Shown: positions 1 through 5,438 of the stretch, one piece after another | Position numbering within the stretch: the first letter of the stretch is position 1 | Layout of the letters: each line of letters begins with the position of its first letter | Source: W11650 sp963550755 | GTDB taxonomy: Bacteria > Bacillota > Clostridia > Lachnospirales > Vallitaleaceae | Length of the DNA: 5,689 nt | Assembly (NCBI GenBank): GCA_963550755.1 | Contig: CAUVDV010000145.1 | Coordinates: 1-5,689 of the forward strand | Direction: 5' to 3' | Translations under genes and position numbers: made by a program | The notes under the pieces: generated by a model | The model's input: only the letters and a program-made list of their open reading frames with translations | Databases searched by the model: none | What the model was told of the DNA's origin: nothing

Positions 1-98
1 AGTATTTCAGCCGCTACGACGTGACCCCGGCTTTTTTGGAATGGCTGCGGCCGCTAATGGGCGGAGAACTGCCGGAACTGGTTAGTTTTCGCCGCTGA
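1..98 (+). CDS. C-terminal end of an upstream gene, possibly 6-phosphofructokinase family (partial)
   Basis: An open frame enters from the left edge (first full codon at base 3) and stops at TGA 96-98, giving 31 residues that include VTPAFLEWLRPL and end ELPELVSFRR. Codon use resembles the downstream genes. The pattern 'VT..F..(Y/W)L.PL ... LP....F' recalls the extreme C-terminus of some ATP- or PPi-dependent phosphofructokinases, and a phosphofructokinase would fit next to an aldolase and a triose-phosphate-isomerase homologue. That identification rests on a short tail and on context, so it is tentative. No catalytic motif lies inside the window. The gene is co-directional with the cluster and ends 132 bases before the next start. 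The coding call is more certain than the family. Confidence 0.5.
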   Translation, partial: YFSRYDVTPAFLEWLRPLMGGELPELVSFRR

Positions 99-141
99 AG
101 TCTTGGCGGAAAGGAGATTGCGAACGCATGCGGCCATTTGC

Positions 142-176
142 AAAGCTTGGTTTTGAGATGAAAGCCAAGGCTTTTT
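142..176 (+). terminator. Bulged hairpin with T-run; weak terminator or attenuator
   Basis: AAAGC-TTGG-TTT (142-153) can pair with AAA (161-163), CCAA (165-168) and GCTTT (170-174), with single G bulges at 164 and 169 and a 7-base loop. The 3' arm runs into TTTTT (172-176), followed by GGGG. About 12 pairs and a short U-tract make a modest intrinsic terminator between the upstream gene and the NagB-like gene. No convincing promoter is visible between it and base 231, so partial read-through (a polarity or attenuation point) is more likely than complete separation. This is a manual fold without an energy calculation. Confidence 0.4.
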
Positions 177-230
177 GGGGCGATGGCAATTAAGCCGCGC
201 AGGGCTGATTTTGACCGATAAGGAGGACGT

Positions 231-1046
231 ATGAATTATTATCAAATTTCGGCGCAGGATTTGGGGCGGGAGGCGAAGATTCCCATTGTGAAATTGGGCG
301 ATTCGGCTGAGGTTTTTTATGAGCTGGCAATGATTATGATTCGGGAGATTCGGAAAAACAACGAAGCCGGCCGGCCAACCGTCTTTATTTGTCCGGTCGG
401 GCCGGTTGGCCAGTATCCGATTTTTGTCCGGCTGGTCAATCAGGAAAAGATTTCGCTGAAAAATGTTTGGTTTTTTAATATGGATGAATATTTGCAGGAA
501 AACGGCGAATGGATTGATTCGGAGCATATTCTTTCTTTTCGCGGCTTTATGGCACGTCAGGTCTATGACCGGATTGCTCCGGAGCTGGTTATGCCCCCAG
601 AGCAAAGAGTTTTTCCGCAGCCGGATCAGCCCGAGAAGACAGATGAGCGGCTGAAGGCGCTGGGCGGAGCGGATATTTGTATCGGCGGCATCGGCATCAA
701 CGGACATTTGGCTTTTAACGAGGCGAGTGAGACCTTGACGGTGGAGGAGTTTGCCAAGCTGCCGACCAGAGTATTGACGATATCGCCGGAAACCAGAGCA
801 ATCAACGGTGCCGGCAGCTTAGGCGGTGCGATTGATGCCATGCCTAAGAGCTGCGTGACGCTTGGCATGAAGGAGATATTATCGGCCAAACGGATTGTGT
901 TGGCGGTGTTTCGGGACTGGCACCGGGCGGTTATCCGGCAGGCAGCTTATGGCGAAGTGACGGCTCATTTCCCGGCCAGTCTCGTGCAAAGGCATCCGAA
1001 CGCGCTTATTTTGACCAATGAAAACGCGGCCGAGCCGGCTTTTTAG
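231..1046 (+). CDS. NagB/glucosamine-6-phosphate deaminase-isomerase family protein, divergent
   Basis: This 271-residue soluble protein matches the NagB (glucosamine-6-phosphate deaminase/isomerase) fold in length and motif order. FNMDEY (82-87) carries D85, equivalent to the proton-shuttling Asp of NagB. GGIGINGHLAFNE (152-164) carries H159 and E164 of the ring-opening site. TRAIN (188-192) gives the substrate-binding Arg. The Asp of E. coli 'NDGH' is Asn here, which is common in other NagB proteins. Two sites differ from the usual family: the phosphate loop, normally PTG(G/S)TP, reads PVGPVGQYP (55-63), and the conserved C-terminal Lys region reads DWHRAV (229-234). The fold assignment is firm; glucosamine-6-phosphate as substrate is doubtful, and another aldose/ketose phosphate or amino-sugar derivative is possible. 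The ATG at 231 follows AAGGAGGA (220-227) with short spacing. It lies upstream of aldolase, TIM-like and LarA-like genes. Confidence 0.85.
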   Translation: MNYYQISAQDLGREAKIPIVKLGDSAEVFYELAMIMIREIRKNNEAGRPTVFICPVGPVGQYPIFVRLVNQEKISLKNVWFFNMDEYLQENGEWIDSEHILSFRGFMARQVYDRIAPELVMPPEQRVFPQPDQPEKTDERLKALGGADICIGGIGINGHLAFNEASETLTVEEFAKLPTRVLTISPETRAINGAGSLGGAIDAMPKSCVTLGMKEILSAKRIVLAVFRDWHRAVIRQAAYGEVTAHFPASLVQRHPNALILTNENAAEPAF

Positions 1047-1065
1047 CAGGGAAAGGGAAAATCGT

Positions 1066-1091
1066 TTGACAATTCGGTTATAAAATATATT
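1066..1091 (+). promoter_or_regulatory. Possible internal promoter upstream of the aldolase
   Basis: A perfect TTGACA (1066-1071) is followed by an A/T-rich stretch containing TATATT (1086-1091), in the 198-base gap before the aldolase start. The spacer is only 14 bases, shorter than the normal 16-18, and other -10 choices match worse. The candidate would allow the aldolase, TIM-like and LarA-like genes to be transcribed separately from the NagB-like gene. It is a weak call resting mainly on the exact -35 box and local AT-richness. Confidence 0.3.
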
Positions 1092-1233
1092 TCGCTGCCA
1101 GTCATGCATCCGGCGGTTGAATTACCGGAAACCGTACAGTCATTTATCAAAGCAAGCAGGAGAAAATTTTTCAGCGGCATTTTGACGAAATGGCGGCGAG
1201 AGGTCAACCGGATACCGACGGCGGCACAGAATC

Positions 1234-1240
1234 AGGAGGA
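1234..1240 (+). promoter_or_regulatory. Ribosome binding site deciding the aldolase start
   Basis: AGGAGGA lies 4 bases before ATG 1245. The same frame is open back to an ATG at 1104, but that start lacks a comparable Shine-Dalgarno, and the 47 residues it would add do not look like any aldolase N-terminus. The site therefore supports 1245. Confidence 0.8.
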
Positions 1241-1244
1241 AGCT

Positions 1245-2399
1245 ATGCTCACATCGTTAAAACCTTTATTGGAACCGGCTATCAAATACAATTTTGCCTA
1301 CGGTGCCTTTAATGTCAATTCGGTCGCCCAGGTGGAAGGGGCGATTCGAATGCATGAAATATTCCGCAGTCCGGCCCTGCTGCAAGGCGCGGAACTGGCC
1401 AATGCTTTTATGGGCGGTCGGACTGACTTTATGAACGGTACTTTAGAGGAAAAAAAGGCCGGGATGAAAAATCTGGTGGAGGCCGTCCGCCGGTACGGAG
1501 AAGATTCGCCGGTGCCGGTGGTTTTGCACTTAGACCACGGCCAGACCTTTGAATCCTGTCAGGCGGCGATTGACGCCGGTTATACTTCAGTGATGATTGA
1601 CGGCAGCAGTAAGCCGTTTGCGGAAAATATGGAATTGACCCGGGAAGTGGTTAAATATGCGCATGCCCGGGGAGTCAGCGTCGAAGGAGAGCTGGGGGTG
1701 CTGGCCGGGGAGGAGGATCATGTTTTTTCAGAGAATTCGACCTATACTCATCCCTTAGATGCCGTCCGCTTTGTTAAGGCCACCGAAGTCGATGCGTTAG
1801 CCATCAGCTACGGCACCTCGCATGGGGCGGTCAAGGGCAAAAACGTGAAGCTGCGTAAGGAGATTGCCATTGCCGTGAATGAATGTCTGGCCCATGAACG
1901 CCTGTTCTGCGGCTTGGTGTCGCATGGCTCATCCAATGTGCCGGCGGAAGTAGTGGCGGAAATTAATACTTTGGGTGGTCAAATCGGCGAAAGCCACGGG
2001 ATTCCGATTCCGCAGCTGAAGGAAGTGATTCAAATCGGCGGGATTCGAAAGATCAATGTCGATACCGATATTCGTTTGGCCACGACCCGCAATATCCGGG
2101 AATTGTTCCAAAGACGTCCCGAGCTTTTAGCGGTTCCGGCATTGGCAGAGATCCATGCTTTGCTTTTGGAAAAACCGGCGGCCTTTGATCCCCGCGGCTA
2201 TTTAACGCCGATCATGGATACGGTTATGCACGGCCGGGTGCCGGGCGCGGAGGTGCAAAGCTTGGTGGACGCGATCAAAGACGCAGTTATGGAAGTAACC
2301 GGCAAGATGATGGTCGAGTTTGGCAGCTATCATATGGCGCCGCTGGTCAAGACCAGAAGTCTGGCGGAACTAAAGGCGGAGTATGAAGCGGCCCGATAA
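1245..2399 (+). CDS. fba: Class II (zinc) fructose-bisphosphate aldolase, CbbA-like subtype
   Basis: The predicted cytosolic enzyme, 384 residues, cleaves fructose-1,6-bisphosphate to glyceraldehyde-3-phosphate and dihydroxyacetone phosphate, or a related ketose bisphosphate. Class II motifs appear in order: YGAFNVNS (19-26), HLDHG (95-99) with catalytic D97 and zinc ligand H98, VEGELG (146-151), ISYGTSHG (187-194) with zinc ligand H193, SHGSSNVP (226-233) with zinc ligand H227, and the phosphate/substrate strand KINVDTD (269-275). The later FDPRGYL (314-320) resembles the FDPRKYL of the longer CbbA-type class II aldolases rather than short GatY/KbaY tagatose aldolases. It is somewhat longer than most family members because of extra sequence around 285-312 and the C-terminus. 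No missing active-site residue is seen. True substrate specificity cannot be read from sequence; given its neighbours, a non-fructose bisphosphate is possible. Confidence 0.93.
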   Translation: MLTSLKPLLEPAIKYNFAYGAFNVNSVAQVEGAIRMHEIFRSPALLQGAELANAFMGGRTDFMNGTLEEKKAGMKNLVEAVRRYGEDSPVPVVLHLDHGQTFESCQAAIDAGYTSVMIDGSSKPFAENMELTREVVKYAHARGVSVEGELGVLAGEEDHVFSENSTYTHPLDAVRFVKATEVDALAISYGTSHGAVKGKNVKLRKEIAIAVNECLAHERLFCGLVSHGSSNVPAEVVAEINTLGGQIGESHGIPIPQLKEVIQIGGIRKINVDTDIRLATTRNIRELFQRRPELLAVPALAEIHALLLEKPAAFDPRGYLTPIMDTVMHGRVPGAEVQSLVDAIKDAVMEVTGKMMVEFGSYHMAPLVKTRSLAELKAEYEAAR

Positions 2400-2553
2400 G
2401 CAGTGGTGTATGCGGGAAACTGTGTTTTGCCGGAAGCGTACTGCCGCGGCAGGAAGAATTTGCAAATGGTTTCGGCGAATATGGGAAAACTAAGCTGACG
2501 GAAGAAATTAAGGAAAGGCGACCAAAAACAAGACCCAAGAAAGGCAGGCGTGT
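2400..2553 (+). other. Intergenic spacer with a perfect 12-base palindrome
   Basis: This 154-base gap between the aldolase and the TIM-like gene contains CTGCCGCGGCAG (2441-2452), a perfect inverted repeat without loop that could be a dimeric repressor site or the core of a small hairpin. No T-run follows, so it is not a terminator, and no good -35/-10 pair is seen. The sequence is purine-rich toward the 3' end, and the ribosome site before 2554 is poor (AAGGCAGG, 2541-2548). Confidence 0.4.
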
Positions 2554-3402
2554 ATGAAAAAAATTTATTTAAATTTAAAGCGATTTGACGTGTCGGCGAA
2601 AAATGGCGGAATTAACCGGTTGGCGCCGATAGAAAGCTGGGCGAAGGAGATTATTGACCGGACGCAGGGCGCCTTGGCCCGGTATGACGGTCAGGCGGAG
2701 TTTACCATGTTTTTCCCGGAAGCACATCTGCTGCTGGCGAAAGCGGCCAGCAACGGCCGGATTCATATCGGCAGTCAGGGCGTGTTTCGGGCGGATATCG
2801 GAGCAGGCGGCAATTTCGGCGCTTTTACCACCAATTTGCCGGCTACGGCGGCGCGGGAGTTGGGTGCCGATACCGCTCTGATCGGACACAGTGAGGAGCG
2901 GAACGATAAGATCGGCGCTTACATGTTGGGCGGCGGTGACCGGGGAGCGGTGAATGCGCAGTTGAACATGGAGGTCAAAGCCGCTTTAAAGGCCGGACTG
3001 AAAGTGCTTTACTGCATCGGGGAACGAGAGGATGAAATGGAATACTGGGAGAATGTGCTGCGGATCCAGCTCAATATCGGCCTGATGGATGTTGATCCGA
3101 AACAGGTGACGATAGCCTATGAGCCGATTTGGGCGATCGGGCCGGGCAAAACCCCGCCGGATAAGGCATATATTCAAAAGATTGCCCGTTATGTCAATGA
3201 CCATACCGGCGGTGTGGAGATGGTTTACGGCGGCGGACTTAAAAAGGAAAACGCCGGCATGCTGGCTCAGATTCCGGAGATTTCCGGCGGGCTGATTGCA
3301 CTGACCAACTTCGGAGAAAGCTTCGGCTTTACGCCGGAAGGCTATCTGGAGATTGTCGAAACCTATTTGCAGCAGGGAAAGGAAGAAAAAAATGAGGCTT
3401 GA
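2554..3402 (+). CDS. Triose-phosphate isomerase family protein with altered phosphate-binding loops
   Basis: This 282-residue TIM-barrel protein is longer than the usual ~250. Catalytic residues of triose-phosphate isomerase are all present: N7 and K9 (YLNLK, replacing NxK), H112 in IGHSEE (110-115), and E190 in AYEPIWAIG (188-196), plus YCIGE (153-157). The phosphate-gripping end differs. The loop 6 tip is GPGK instead of GTGK, loop 7 YGGS is YGGG (225-228), and the loop 8 motif, normally (L/V)VGGAS, is replaced by GGLIALTNFGESFGF (245-259). The N-terminal segment after K9 (RFDVSAKNGG) also departs from the usual NWKMN context. The isomerase chemistry is thus probably kept but the substrate end reshaped, as in TIM-like isomerases acting on other phosphosugars such as erythrulose-1-phosphate. 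It follows the aldolase and overlaps the LarA-like gene. An ordinary TIM role remains possible. The ATG at 2554 gives a family-typical N-terminus despite the weak ribosome site. Confidence 0.88.
   Translation: MKKIYLNLKRFDVSAKNGGINRLAPIESWAKEIIDRTQGALARYDGQAEFTMFFPEAHLLLAKAASNGRIHIGSQGVFRADIGAGGNFGAFTTNLPATAARELGADTALIGHSEERNDKIGAYMLGGGDRGAVNAQLNMEVKAALKAGLKVLYCIGEREDEMEYWENVLRIQLNIGLMDVDPKQVTIAYEPIWAIGPGKTPPDKAYIQKIARYVNDHTGGVEMVYGGGLKKENAGMLAQIPEISGGLIALTNFGESFGFTPEGYLEIVETYLQQGKEEKNEA
3378..3385 (+). promoter_or_regulatory. Ribosome binding site inside the TIM-like gene, sets the LarA-like start
   Basis: AAAGGAAG lies 6 bases before ATG 3392, inside the last codons of the preceding gene. 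It favours 3392 over an in-frame TTG at 3353, which has no such site and would add 13 lysine/arginine-rich residues foreign to the family. The arrangement implies translational coupling. Confidence 0.65.
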
Positions 3403-4825
3403 GTTTGAGTATGGAAAAGGAACGATGAGCGCGGAACTGCCGGATACAACCGATGTTTTTATTCCGGGAGTGACGGTGCCCGATCCGGAGCATATTCCGG
3501 AGGAAAAACTGGAGGAAGAAACGCTCAAAAGCTTACGGGCGCCGATTGGCATGCCGCCGTTAACGGAACTGGCTCAGGCCGGCAGTAAATGTGTGATTGT
3601 GTTTCCTGACCGGGTCAAGGGCGGGGAGCAGCCGACGTCGCACCGGAAGATAGCAATCAAACTCATTTTGCAGGAGCTTTATTCGGCCGGCGTTAAAAAA
3701 GAGGATATCCTGCTGCTTTGCTCGAACGGCCTGCATCGGAAGAACACCAAGGAAGAAATTTTGGGTGTTTTGGGGCGGGAGCTGTTTGATCAGTTTTGGC
3801 TCAGCGGTCAGATTAAAAATCATGACAGTGAGGATTATGACCATTTGATTGATTTGGGAACGACCCGCTGGGGCGATCCGGTCATTATGAATAAATATGT
3901 TTATGACGCGGATGTGGCGATTATGATCGGCCATGTTCAGGGCAATCCTTACGGCGGCTACAGCGGCGGCTATAAGCATTCGGCTACGGGAATCACTCAC
4001 TGGCGCAGCATTGCCAGCCATCATACGCCCAGCGTGATGCACCGGCAGGATTTTACGCCGGTCAGCGGTCACAGCCTGATGCGTTCTAAGTTTGATGAAA
4101 TCAGTATGCATATGGAAGAAAAAATGGGCAAAAAGTTTTTCTGCTGTGATGCGGTGCTGGACACCAAGAGCCGGCAGATTGCTATTTTCAGCGGCTATGC
4201 CAAAGAAATGCAGCCGCTGAGCTGGCAGGTAGCCGATCGGCGCACCTATGTGCATTGGGCGGAGAAAAAATATGATGTTCTGGTGTTTGGGATGCCTCAG
4301 TTTTTCCATTACGGCGAAGGCATGGGCACCAATCCGATCATGTTGATGCAGGCAATTTCGGCGCAGGTGATCCGGCATAAACGGGTTTTGAGCGATCGCT
4401 GCGTTATCATTTGTTCGAGCCTGTGTAATGGGTACTTCCATGAGGAGCTGTGGCCCTATTTACCGAAGCTGTATAATATGTTTCAGCATGATCAGATGAA
4501 CACTTTGCCGGATTTGGACCGCTACGGTGAATATTTTGCCACCGATCAGGAATTTATTCGGCAGTACCGGTACTGCAATGCGTTCCATCCGTTTCATGGT
4601 TTTTCCATGATTAGCTGCGCCCATATCGCGGAAAAGAATGCGGCGGCCATTTATATTGTCGGCGCGCAGGAGCCCGGGTATGCCCGGGGAATGGGCTGCA
4701 AGACCAGAGCCAGTTTTGAAGAAGCTTTGGCGGATGCCGTGAAGATAGTGGGAGAAAATCCGAACATTTTGGCTCTGCCGCTGACTTTTAAAACCTCGGC
4801 AGTTCATTTGTGCATGAAAGATTAG
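3392..4825 (+). CDS. LarA-family (DUF2088) nickel-pincer racemase/2-epimerase homologue
   Basis: A 477-residue protein of the LarA lactate racemase family, whose members interconvert 2-hydroxyacid stereoisomers using a nickel-pincer nucleotide cofactor. Key positions of L. plantarum LarA appear matched: Arg in FPDRVKGG (R74), His in GLHRKNT (H115, catalytic-base equivalent), and GHVQGNPYGGYSGGYK (180-195) with H181 and K195, the lysine that anchors the pincer. H211, 16 residues beyond that lysine as in LarA, is the nickel ligand. It is longer than the ~425 residues of the founding enzyme, and the Arg motif departs from the usual DxTRP, so the substrate is probably not simple lactate. Known relatives act on malate, 2-hydroxyglutarate and gluconate. 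Its start overlaps the TIM-like gene by 11 bases, and it ends before a strong terminator. The cofactor genes larB, larC and larE are not in the window. Family call is firm; substrate unknown. Confidence 0.88.
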   Translation: MRLEFEYGKGTMSAELPDTTDVFIPGVTVPDPEHIPEEKLEEETLKSLRAPIGMPPLTELAQAGSKCVIVFPDRVKGGEQPTSHRKIAIKLILQELYSAGVKKEDILLLCSNGLHRKNTKEEILGVLGRELFDQFWLSGQIKNHDSEDYDHLIDLGTTRWGDPVIMNKYVYDADVAIMIGHVQGNPYGGYSGGYKHSATGITHWRSIASHHTPSVMHRQDFTPVSGHSLMRSKFDEISMHMEEKMGKKFFCCDAVLDTKSRQIAIFSGYAKEMQPLSWQVADRRTYVHWAEKKYDVLVFGMPQFFHYGEGMGTNPIMLMQAISAQVIRHKRVLSDRCVIICSSLCNGYFHEELWPYLPKLYNMFQHDQMNTLPDLDRYGEYFATDQEFIRQYRYCNAFHPFHGFSMISCAHIAEKNAAAIYIVGAQEPGYARGMGCKTRASFEEALADAVKIVGENPNILALPLTFKTSAVHLCMKD

Positions 4826-4965
4826 CCGGCGCCTTTGTTTAAATGCAGCTAAATGCGGCGATTCAGGCAGCAAAATTTAATAAACAAGCTTTTTTTGCAA
4901 ATAAACAGGGAGAACAGCGGAAACCGCTTGCTTATCCAAGACGGTTGCAGCAAAGAGAAAAAGTA
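4826..4965 (+). other. Post-operon spacer with two mutually exclusive hairpins
   Basis: There is no gene here. AGCGG-AAA-CCGCT (4916-4928) can form a small 5-pair hairpin. Overlapping it, AACCG-CTTG (4922-4930) can pair with CAAG-A-CGGTT (4937-4946), leaving a 6-base loop and one bulged A. The two folds share bases and cannot coexist. Neither is followed by a T-run. A short direct repeat AAATGC occurs at 4841 and 4851. This may simply be 3'-UTR structure protecting the message end. Confidence 0.35.
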
Positions 4966-5014
4966 AAAAATAAAGACGCGGCAGTCTGAATCAGGCTGCG
5001 GGGTCTTTATTTTT
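4966..5014. terminator. Strong, probably bidirectional intrinsic terminator of the LarA-like operon
   Basis: A perfect 12-pair outer stem joins AAAAATAAAGAC (4966-4977) to GTCTTTATTTTT (5003-5014). It encloses a 3x3 internal loop and an inner stem GCAGTCTG/CAGGCTGC (8 pairs with one G-U) around an AAT loop. The 3' arm supplies the U-rich tract for the + strand, and the 5' A-rich arm gives a U-run on the opposite strand, so it could stop transcription from both sides. It separates the sugar cluster from the downstream transcription unit. Confidence 0.88.
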
Positions 5015-5051
5015 ACGCTTGTTTCTTATTTTGACAATTTGCCTCCAAATG

Positions 5052-5073
5052 CCGGAATCTGTGGTTGTTCCGG
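5052..5073 (+). other. Short inverted repeat upstream of the permease promoter
   Basis: CCGGAA (5052-5057) and TTCCGG (5068-5073) form a perfect 6-base inverted repeat with a 10-base gap, about 50 bases before the -10 box at 5127. It could be an operator half-site pair or a minor hairpin. A purine-rich run follows. No function can be assigned. Confidence 0.3.
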
Positions 5074-5123
5074 AAGGAAAAGAAAAAAAGAAAACCATTT
5101 TTCTCGCACTGCCCCCAAATTTA

Positions 5124-5132
5124 TGTTATACT
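5124..5132 (+). promoter_or_regulatory. Extended -10 promoter for the repeat leader and permease
   Basis: TGT-TATACT (5124-5132) combines the TGn extension with a -10 hexamer one base from consensus. The -35 region (around 5104-5109, TCGCAC) is poor, which extended -10 promoters tolerate. Transcription would begin near 5139-5141, producing a leader of about 370 bases that contains both direct repeats before the permease start at 5509. It lies just past the operon terminator, so it marks a new unit. Confidence 0.6.
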
Positions 5133-5156
5133 ATGTTGCGTGGTAAAAGTATGGTC

Positions 5157-5294
5157 CGCGGGCTGCCGGCTAAAAAGTCGGAGCATGCGTGCCGGCGTCA
5201 GGGTTTTTAACAGGCAGGCGATAAAAACGGTGACGCGCAAGGGAAAGGCTGATAAGATTTTCTCTTGCCGTTTGCTGAAAAGAAAATAAGCAAG
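5157..5294 (+). repeat. Tandem direct repeat, copy 1 (138 bases)
   Basis: It begins CGCGGGCTGCCGGCTAAA and ends ATAAGCAAG, and abuts a second copy starting at 5295. By hand alignment the copies differ at 11 substitutions plus one inserted A, about 91% identity. The 5' part can pair CTG-CCGGC (5163-5170) with GCCGG...CAG further on (from 5191), with a palindromic GCATGC (5183-5188) in the loop; the 3' part forms the hairpin listed separately. The unit has no credible coding capacity: its length, a multiple of three, only makes reading frames repeat. Confidence 0.92.
5225..5273 (+). ncRNA. Predicted structured leader hairpin, repeat copy 1
   Basis: AAACGG (5225-5230) pairs with CCGTTT (5268-5273). 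After a 7-base one-sided bulge TGACGCG (5231-5237), CAAGGGAAA (5238-5246) pairs with TTTCTCTTG (5259-5267), giving nine pairs with one G-U. The loop region is GGCTGATAAGAT. The large asymmetric bulge between two continuous stems resembles RNA ligand- or protein-binding elements. I do not recognise a known riboswitch class. There is no U-run after it, so it is not a terminator. Confidence 0.45.
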
Positions 5295-5433
5295 CGCGGG
5301 CTGCCGGCTAAAGAGGCGGAGCATGCGTGCCGGCGTCAGAGTTTTTAACAGGCAGGCGATAAAAAACGGTGGTGCACAAGGGAAAGGCTGATAAGATTTT
5401 CTCTTGCCGTTCGTTTAAAAGAGCATAAGCAAG
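5295..5433 (+). repeat. Tandem direct repeat, copy 2 (139 bases)
   Basis: This copy follows copy 1 with no spacer. Differences from copy 1 are two in the first hairpin loop, one just after it, an extra A in the A-run, three in the 7-base bulge and five in the 3' linker (one of which removes only the outermost pair of the main hairpin). All other stem bases are unchanged. It ends 75 bases before the permease start. Confidence 0.92.
5365..5411 (+). ncRNA. Predicted structured leader hairpin, repeat copy 2
   Basis: AACGG (5365-5369) pairs with CCGTT (5407-5411), and CAAGGGAAA (5377-5385) pairs with TTTCTCTTG (5398-5406). The 7-base bulge is TGGTGCA (5370-5376), against TGACGCG in copy 1, so bulge length is kept while three of its bases change. 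The apical loop is identical to copy 1. The fold is manual and the function unknown. Confidence 0.45.
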
Positions 5434-5438
5434 TGAGA

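Noticed and set aside
699..707. Asn in place of the E. coli NagB catalytic-site Asp (GINGH) as evidence of inactivity
   Set aside because: Asn at this position is, as far as I recall, usual in many active NagB homologues, so it is not a sign of a dead enzyme.
1104..1244. In-frame N-terminal extension of the aldolase by 47 residues
   Set aside because: The added segment has no aldolase-like sequence and its ATG has no good ribosome site, while ATG 1245 has AGGAGGA directly upstream and gives the expected family N-terminus leading to YGAFNVNS.
3560..4441. Long open frame on the minus strand opposite the LarA-like gene
   Set aside because: It lies entirely opposite a well-supported gene, shows no family motif, and is a shadow of biased codon use.
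5031..5036. TTGACA as -35 of a promoter just after the terminator
   Set aside because: No acceptable -10 box lies 16-18 bases downstream, and the better -10 at 5127 is far too distant.
5065..5289. Small plus-strand frames over the leader and first repeat
   Set aside because: They are lysine/arginine-rich and low in information, lack a convincing start context, and overlap a region better explained as promoter plus structured RNA.
5121..5324. Minus-strand frame with an internally repeated peptide across the direct repeats
   Set aside because: The repetition follows from the 138-base unit being 46 codons long. The frame has no clear ribosome site and no family features.
5157..5433. CRISPR-like repeats
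   Set aside because: There are only two long abutting units with no spacers and no cas genes.
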